The position numbers and the translations under genes are program-made. Below the pieces are notes generated by a model. It searched no databases, was not told where the DNA came from, and was given only the letters and a program-made list of their open reading frames with translations. Source: Stenotrophomonas humi (GTDB lineage Bacteria > Pseudomonadota > Gammaproteobacteria > Xanthomonadales > Xanthomonadaceae). From it: a stretch of DNA of 35,311 nucleotides. The stretch is from contig NZ_LDJI01000041.1 in assembly GCF_001431415.1 (NCBI RefSeq), forward strand, positions 1 through 35,311. Reading direction: 5' to 3'. Shown here piece after piece: positions 30,690 to 35,311 of this stretch (its first letter is position 1; each line of letters opens with the position of its first letter).

Positions 30690-31613
30690 CTAGCTGCAGG
30701 CCTTCATGCGCCGCTCGGCATCCCACAGGGCGCGCCGTGCCTGGTCATAGGCGCTGTCGGCCGCACTTGGCAGGGTGTGTTCGGCTTCGGTCGGGTCGGC
30801 ACCATTGTTGTAGCGGTATTCAACCCGCTGCAGCGTATCCAGATGCGCCAGTGCCGCCGCCATCCAGCGCGTACGCTGTTCGGCGCCGCACCGCGGGTAG
30901 CGGACTTCCAATGCGCCAATCGCGGCACGGATACGGCGGCTGGCTTCGCCTTTCATGTCCGGTACTTTTTCAAAGCGGATCGGTGCAGCCTTGTAGGCAT
31001 CCCCCGTCGCTTCGCTGCCCAGGTCAGCCTGGCGCTCATGCAATGCCGGGTTGAACGCAATTTCAGGAGGGCGCCGTGCTTCGGCAGCCTGGATGTCACG
31101 CCCATACAACGCGCGTTGTACGCGTGACTGGCTGGTGCCGGCATTCTTGCCGCTGAAAAGATTGGCGGTAGCGCGCTCGCCGACGCCGGTAGCCAGTTCG
31201 TCGCGATGCTCGAACACCCGCTCCACCGAAGCCTTTTGACGCTCGCCCGGTGCGTCCGGCAACTCGGGTCTCCCATCGCTGCCGTACAGCTGCTTCATCA
31301 ACGTGCCATCGGGCTTCACCGGCGCGGGCGCAGCGGGTACGCGAGGCGCCGCAACGGGCAGCGGTTGCGCAGCGTGATCGCGTGATGCAACCGGATCAGG
31401 GACGGCTTCCACGGGAACGAACTGCGGCTCCACGCTCCTTGGCTGTGCAATTGCCGGCGGCAACCAGCGCAGCTGTACCCGCGCCTCCCGCGCCGTCGGC
31501 GCGGCCTCGGGAACCTGCAGCAACAGCCGCGCCAATGCCGATAAAAATGCCAATGCCGCCATGCCGGCAACGGTGCGGATCCACACAGGTTCTGGCTGAC
31601 TGCGGTAGTGCAT
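30690..31613 (-). CDS. Membrane-anchored Pro-rich protein of unknown function
   Basis: A 307-residue protein. One TM helix (about 13-33, TVAGMAALAFLSALARLLLQV) follows a short cytoplasmic N-terminus. A Pro/Ala/Val-rich linker (about 35-100) reminiscent of TonB-like spacer segments comes next, then a charged domain (about 105-307). That domain includes AAIGALEVRYPRCG and WMAAALAHLDTLQRVEYRYNN and ends AERRMKACS. Two Cys are near the C-terminus. I recognise no family; the Pro-rich linker suggests a periplasm-spanning anchor. ATG 31613 has GGA 6 nt upstream. Divergent from the acyl-CoA dehydrogenase gene (186 bp apart) and separated from the chitinase gene by 226 bp. Confidence 0.72.
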   Translation of the reverse strand: MHYRSQPEPVWIRTVAGMAALAFLSALARLLLQVPEAAPTAREARVQLRWLPPAIAQPRSVEPQFVPVEAVPDPVASRDHAAQPLPVAAPRVPAAPAPVKPDGTLMKQLYGSDGRPELPDAPGERQKASVERVFEHRDELATGVGERATANLFSGKNAGTSQSRVQRALYGRDIQAAEARRPPEIAFNPALHERQADLGSEATGDAYKAAPIRFEKVPDMKGEASRRIRAAIGALEVRYPRCGAEQRTRWMAAALAHLDTLQRVEYRYNNGADPTEAEHTLPSAADSAYDQARRALWDAERRMKACS

Positions 31614-31799
31614 GCATGTCCATCATGGGAACTCCGCAGGGCGGCTACCGGCCCTGCCACGGCACATCTGCGCACAACACTGACCGCTGCAAGGACAGCA
31701 AGTTCCAGCGATGGCTGCGACCCATGCGTGATCCTTTCATACCCATGGGCGATGATTGGGCACTGGCTGTTCATCCCCTGCATTGAAAGGAGCTGTCCC

Positions 31800-33548
31800 G
31801 TGAACGAGGTTGCATCGCAGAACCTGGACGAAAGCATCGCCAAGCAGCTGTTCTTCGGCCATATCGCCGAAGATGCCCTGTTTCCTTATCCGCAGATCCG
31901 CGAACGTGACCGCGAGATGCTCGGCGCCATGACCGATGCCATCGACCAGTTCCTGGGGGAGAAGACCGCCGAGCTGCGCCAGTACGACCGCGATGCCGAG
32001 CAGCCGCCCGAATTCGTCCAGGCCCTGCGTGACATGGGCCTGTTCGGGTTGATCATTCCTGAAGAATACGGCGGCATGGCGCTGTCCAACGGCGCCTATG
32101 CGCGCGTGCTGGGCCAGACCAGCAGCCACGACAGCTCCGTGTCGCTGACCGTCGGCGCGCACAGCTCCATCGGCATGAAGGGTCTGCTGCTGTTCGGCAA
32201 TGACGAGCAGAAGCAGCGCTATCTGCCGTCACTGGCCAGCGGTGACATGATCGCCGCGTTCTGCCTGACCGAATCCGGCGCCGGTTCCGATGCCGCTGCC
32301 ATCCGCACCAAGGCCACGCGCAACGACGACGGCAGCTGGACGCTCAACGGCGAGAAGATCTGGATCACCAACGGTGGCATCGCCGATTTCTATACCGTGT
32401 TTGCCCGCACCGACACCCCGGAAGGCAAGGTCACCGCTTTCATCGTCGAAGCCAAGTGGGACGGCGTGAGCCACGGCCCGCACGAAGACAAGATGGGCAT
32501 CCGCGCCTCATCCACCACCACCGTGGCGTTCAACGATGTACGTGTACCTGCAGCCAACGTGCTCGGCCCGGTCGGCAAGGGCTTCAAGGTGGCGATGAAC
32601 ATCCTCAACAGCGGCCGCACCGGTTTGGGTGGCGGCGCGGTGGGTGGCATGCGTGCGCTGATCCGCATGGCGTGCGCACAGGCCAGCGAGCGCAAACAGT
32701 TCGGTCAGCCGATCGCCGAGTTCGGCCTGGTGCGCGAAAAGATCGCGCAGATGACCGCCGACTGCTTCGCTGCGGAAAGCACGGTGTGGATGGTGGCGCA
32801 CCTGATCGACAGTGGCCGCACCGACTATTCGGTGGAAGCGGCCATGAGCAAGGTATTTGCCAGCGAAGCAGTGCAGCGCTGCTGCTATGAATCCCTGCAG
32901 ATCGCCGCTGGCAATGGCTTCATGCGCGAGCTGCCGTACGAGCAGATGACCCGCGACACGCGCATCCTCTCCATCTTTGAAGGCACCAACGAAATCCTGC
33001 GCCTATATGTGGCACTCAATGGTTTGAAAGGCGTGGGCGCCACACTGAGTGAGTTGCAGAGCGCGGTCGGTGGCATCTTCAACGACCCCATCAAGGGTTT
33101 CGGTGTGCTCGGCGACTATGCGGGCCGCCGCGTACGCGAAGCGACCGGCTATGGCACCGGCCGCATCCGCGCGCCGCTGGACGAGTCACTGCGTCCCTTG
33201 GCACGGCTGTGCGAGAAGTACTCGGTGGAGCTGTCCAAGGCATCTGATCGCCTGCTGCGCACGCACGGCAAGAAGATCGCCGATCAACAGCATGCACAGA
33301 AGCGCGTGGCGGATATCGCCATCGATCTGTTCGTCGGGCTGTGCGTGTTGTCGCGGGTGAACAGCCTGGTGGAGGCCAAGCACCCGGCGGCGGATGACGC
33401 GATCAAGATCGCACGCCTGTTCGCCCGCCAGGCACGTCGACGCATGGCCCGGAACGTGCGAGGACTGGAACGCAATGAAGATGAAATCATCGAATCACTG
33501 GCCGCCTCGGTACTGGAGCGCGGCGGTTATGCGTGGGATGTGATCTAA
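31800..33548 (+). CDS. Acyl-CoA dehydrogenase (VLCAD/ACAD9-like size)
   Basis: A 582-residue flavoenzyme of fatty-acid beta-oxidation, introducing a trans-2 double bond into acyl-CoA. Family blocks are clear: CLTESGAGSDAAAIRTKA and GEKIWITNGG (FAD/substrate region), GRTGLGGGAVGGMR, ERKQFGQPIAEF, and the catalytic Glu in SIFEGTNEIL. The C-terminal ~170 residues go beyond the 380-residue core, as in the long-chain VLCAD/ACAD9 group. The start is GTG 31800, because AAAGGAG lies 7 nt upstream; longer readings in frame are unsupported. Chain-length specificity and electron acceptor (usually ETF) cannot be told from sequence. The gene stands alone, with a hairpin after the stop. Confidence 0.92.
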   Translation: MNEVASQNLDESIAKQLFFGHIAEDALFPYPQIRERDREMLGAMTDAIDQFLGEKTAELRQYDRDAEQPPEFVQALRDMGLFGLIIPEEYGGMALSNGAYARVLGQTSSHDSSVSLTVGAHSSIGMKGLLLFGNDEQKQRYLPSLASGDMIAAFCLTESGAGSDAAAIRTKATRNDDGSWTLNGEKIWITNGGIADFYTVFARTDTPEGKVTAFIVEAKWDGVSHGPHEDKMGIRASSTTTVAFNDVRVPAANVLGPVGKGFKVAMNILNSGRTGLGGGAVGGMRALIRMACAQASERKQFGQPIAEFGLVREKIAQMTADCFAAESTVWMVAHLIDSGRTDYSVEAAMSKVFASEAVQRCCYESLQIAAGNGFMRELPYEQMTRDTRILSIFEGTNEILRLYVALNGLKGVGATLSELQSAVGGIFNDPIKGFGVLGDYAGRRVREATGYGTGRIRAPLDESLRPLARLCEKYSVELSKASDRLLRTHGKKIADQQHAQKRVADIAIDLFVGLCVLSRVNSLVEAKHPAADDAIKIARLFARQARRRMARNVRGLERNEDEIIESLAASVLERGGYAWDVI

Positions 33549-33559
33549 CCGGAAAACCT

Positions 33560-33587
33560 CGCAGGAGCGGCCAAGGCCGTTCCTGCG
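33560..33587. terminator. Bidirectional hairpin between convergent genes
   Basis: CGCAGGAGCGGCC (33560-33572) and GGCCGTTCCTGCG (33575-33587) form a 13-bp stem (one G-U pair) with a 2-nt loop, between the stops of the dehydrogenase and the SulP gene. No T-run, so it may be a REP-type element that also ends transcription. Confidence 0.6.
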
Positions 33588-33598
33588 ACAGCCATTAT

Positions 33599-35098
33599 TC
33601 AACGGCCTGCCGGCGCATCCTCGATCGCCAGCTCACCTTCACGCAGCACCCGCCGCAGCAATGTGCGGCCATGCCGGTCCAGCCCCAGCACGCGCGGCTT
33701 CACGCCATGCTGGCGATAACGGCTTACCACCTTCTCCAGCGCGGCCACGGCGGTGATGTCCCACAACTGCGCGCGCGACAGATCAATCACCACCTTGTGC
33801 CCCTCCGACAGCCGCGGGTCGAATGCGTCCACGAAGGCATCGGCCGAGGCGAAGAACACCTGTCCGCTCACCGTATAACGCAGGCCGCCATCAGCCTCTT
33901 CGTGCGATTGCACCTGCAGCAGCTGGGCGACTTTCAGCGCGAAGAACACACCACTCAGCAGCACGCCAACACCTACGCCGGCAGCAAGGTTATGTGTGCC
34001 CAGCGTCACCACGACCGTGGCCAGCATCACCACGCCAGACAGCCGTGGGTGTCGCACCAGCGCCCCGAGGCTGTGCCAGTCGAACGTTGAGATGCTGACC
34101 ATCACCATGATCGCCACCAATGCGATCACCGGCACCTGTGCCACCCACGGCTTCAGCAGCACCATCAGAACCAGCAGGAACACGCCGGCAAACAGCGTGG
34201 ACAGGCGACCCCGGCCGCCGTACTTCACGTTGCCCACGGTCTGCCCGATCATGCCGCAGCCTGCGATGCCACCGAACAACCCGGCCGCGATGTTCGCCAC
34301 GCCCAGGCCGGTGCATTCGCGGTTCTTGGAACTGGGCGAATCGGTGAGCTCATCGACCACACGCGCCGTCATCATCGACTCCAGCAAGCCGACCATGGCG
34401 ATGGCCAGTGCCGGCATCGCGATGATGCGCAGGGTGTCCAGATCAAACGGCAGCGCCGGCAAGCCCATCCAATGCGGCAGGGAATCGGGCAGCTTGCCGA
34501 GATCGGCAACCGTAGGCAGCTCCAGCTTCAACCACGACGCCAGCGCGCTCAGCACCACGATGCAGATCAAAGGTGAAGGAATCGCCCGCACACCCGGCAG
34601 CGGCAAGCGCGGCAACCCGTAGATCAGCAACAGGCCCAGGCCGAGCATCATCCAGGTGACCGTGGTCGCTCCCTGCAGCTGCGGCAACTGCGCGGAGAAG
34701 ATCAGAATGGCCAACGCATTGACGAAGCCCGTCCGCACCGAACTGCTGACAAAGCGCATCAGCACACCCAGTCGAAGCACCCCGAACAGCACCTGGAACA
34801 CACCCGCCAACAGCCCGGCAGCAAACAGATACGGCAGGCCGTGCGCGCTGACCAAGGGTGCAGCCACCAGTGCAACGGAGCCGGCGGCGGCGGTGATCAT
34901 CGCCGGCCGCCCGCCAAACACCGCGATCACGATGCTCAACACGAACGATGCAAACAGACCCACCTGGGGGTCCACGCCAGCCACGAACGAGAAGGCGATG
35001 ACCTCCGGAATCAACGCGAAGGTGGCGACCGCGCCGGCCAGCAATTCGCGCAGGGGCTTGGCGCGCCACCGCGCCAGTTCAGCGTTCAGAAAGGACAT
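33599..35098 (-). CDS. SulP-family anion transporter with STAS domain
   Basis: A 499-residue inner-membrane permease. The membrane domain (about 1-395) has a dozen or so helices. It includes the early LIPEVIAFSFVAGVDPQVGLFASFV segment, conserved in SulP proteins around the first helices, and GLFGGIAGCGMIGQTVGN. The cytoplasmic STAS domain (about 415-495) includes VIDLSRAQLWDITAVAALEKVV, with Thr where anti-sigma antagonists have the phosphorylated Ser. SulP members carry sulfate, bicarbonate or other anions, often with Na+ or H+; the substrate here is unassigned, and the size fits bicarbonate/sulfate types. ATG 35098 has AGG 7 nt upstream; an in-frame start 51 nt earlier is less likely. Confidence 0.9.
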   Translation of the reverse strand: MSFLNAELARWRAKPLRELLAGAVATFALIPEVIAFSFVAGVDPQVGLFASFVLSIVIAVFGGRPAMITAAAGSVALVAAPLVSAHGLPYLFAAGLLAGVFQVLFGVLRLGVLMRFVSSSVRTGFVNALAILIFSAQLPQLQGATTVTWMMLGLGLLLIYGLPRLPLPGVRAIPSPLICIVVLSALASWLKLELPTVADLGKLPDSLPHWMGLPALPFDLDTLRIIAMPALAIAMVGLLESMMTARVVDELTDSPSSKNRECTGLGVANIAAGLFGGIAGCGMIGQTVGNVKYGGRGRLSTLFAGVFLLVLMVLLKPWVAQVPVIALVAIMVMVSISTFDWHSLGALVRHPRLSGVVMLATVVVTLGTHNLAAGVGVGVLLSGVFFALKVAQLLQVQSHEEADGGLRYTVSGQVFFASADAFVDAFDPRLSEGHKVVIDLSRAQLWDITAVAALEKVVSRYRQHGVKPRVLGLDRHGRTLLRRVLREGELAIEDAPAGR

Positions 35099-35185
35099 AC
35101 GCGCCTGCCGCCAGCGCTTGCCGGAGTTGGCACGGGCTGGCGGAATCAAAGGAAAGGGCGCGAATTATGCCTGCAGTGCGAGCCC

Positions 35186-35203
35186 GGAGCAGCCTTCTGC
35201 TCC
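35186..35203. repeat. Hairpin upstream of the SulP gene
   Basis: GGAGCAG (35186-35192), loop CCTT, CTGCTCC (35197-35203), with an outer GTGC/GCAC pairing. It lies about 88 bp upstream of the SulP ATG. The last ~100 bases of the window contain another partial inverted repeat (GGCTGTT...AACAGCC) but no recognised gene. Confidence 0.35.
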
Positions 35204-35311
35204 TGCACGTGGGGGAGGTGTGGCGATGGGGAGGACCGGGAAGGGAGGCTGTTCAAGAGGGTACCTTGCAGATTGAAACAGCCCCCCAGCCCACCCTGCG
35301 GTAGCATTCCC

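Overview
The window looks like ordinary chromosome from a high-GC gammaproteobacterium of the Xanthomonadaceae, most likely Stenotrophomonas. The basis is strong G/C third-position bias, an Oar-type TonB-dependent receptor, a prominent set of exported peptidases and a chitinase, and intergenic palindromes that begin with GTAG like the Stenotrophomonas SMAG repeats. This is inference from content; there is no rRNA or marker gene in the window. No tRNA, rRNA, CRISPR array, insertion sequence, integrase or phage gene was seen.

Layout. 1-136: end of a truncated gene. 200-2905: a CPA1 Na+/H+ antiporter and an extradiol dioxygenase (DODA/YgiD type). 3011-3919: a LysR regulator divergent from the dioxygenase. 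3939-6938: a large membrane-anchored PAS/degenerate-GGDEF/EAL protein. 7184-9286: an M13 lipoprotein metallopeptidase with a perfect terminator. 9528-11381: a DUF2236 (MpaB-like) oxygenase divergent from a two-TM protein, with several inverted repeats between them. 11495-13928: a LytS-like kinase, LytTR response regulator and small Cys-containing protein in one operon, preceded by a 9-12-9 direct repeat that looks like a LytTR binding site. 14082-17989: an exported protein of unknown function and an M28 aminopeptidase. 18041-21183: a five-gene operon (DGPF/YCII protein, two VOC proteins, a DUF1428 protein and an ECF42-type sigma factor) with a TGTCGA/CGTC promoter, facing a second DGPF gene at 21348-21722. 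21723-22240: a structured stretch ending in a UUCG terminator, then an AT-rich promoter region. 22241-25222: the Oar-like receptor. 25426-27507: a membrane-anchored NHL propeller fused to an M23 peptidase domain. 27596-30463: a hypothetical gene, a lytic transglycosylase, an ASCH-domain protein and a GH18 chitinase lipoprotein. 30690-31613: an unknown proline-rich membrane-anchored protein. 31800-33548: an acyl-CoA dehydrogenase. 33599-35098: a SulP/STAS anion transporter.

How the genes work together. Two regulatory modules stand out. In the ECF42/DGPF module the last gene of the operon encodes the sigma factor and the sequence in front of the first gene matches the promoter I recall for that sigma group, which suggests positive autoregulation. 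In the kinase/LytTR module, paired repeats sit just upstream of a plausible promoter for the operon itself. The rest is mainly cell-envelope and secreted degradative functions (M13, M28, M23, SLT, GH18, Oar receptor) plus general metabolism.
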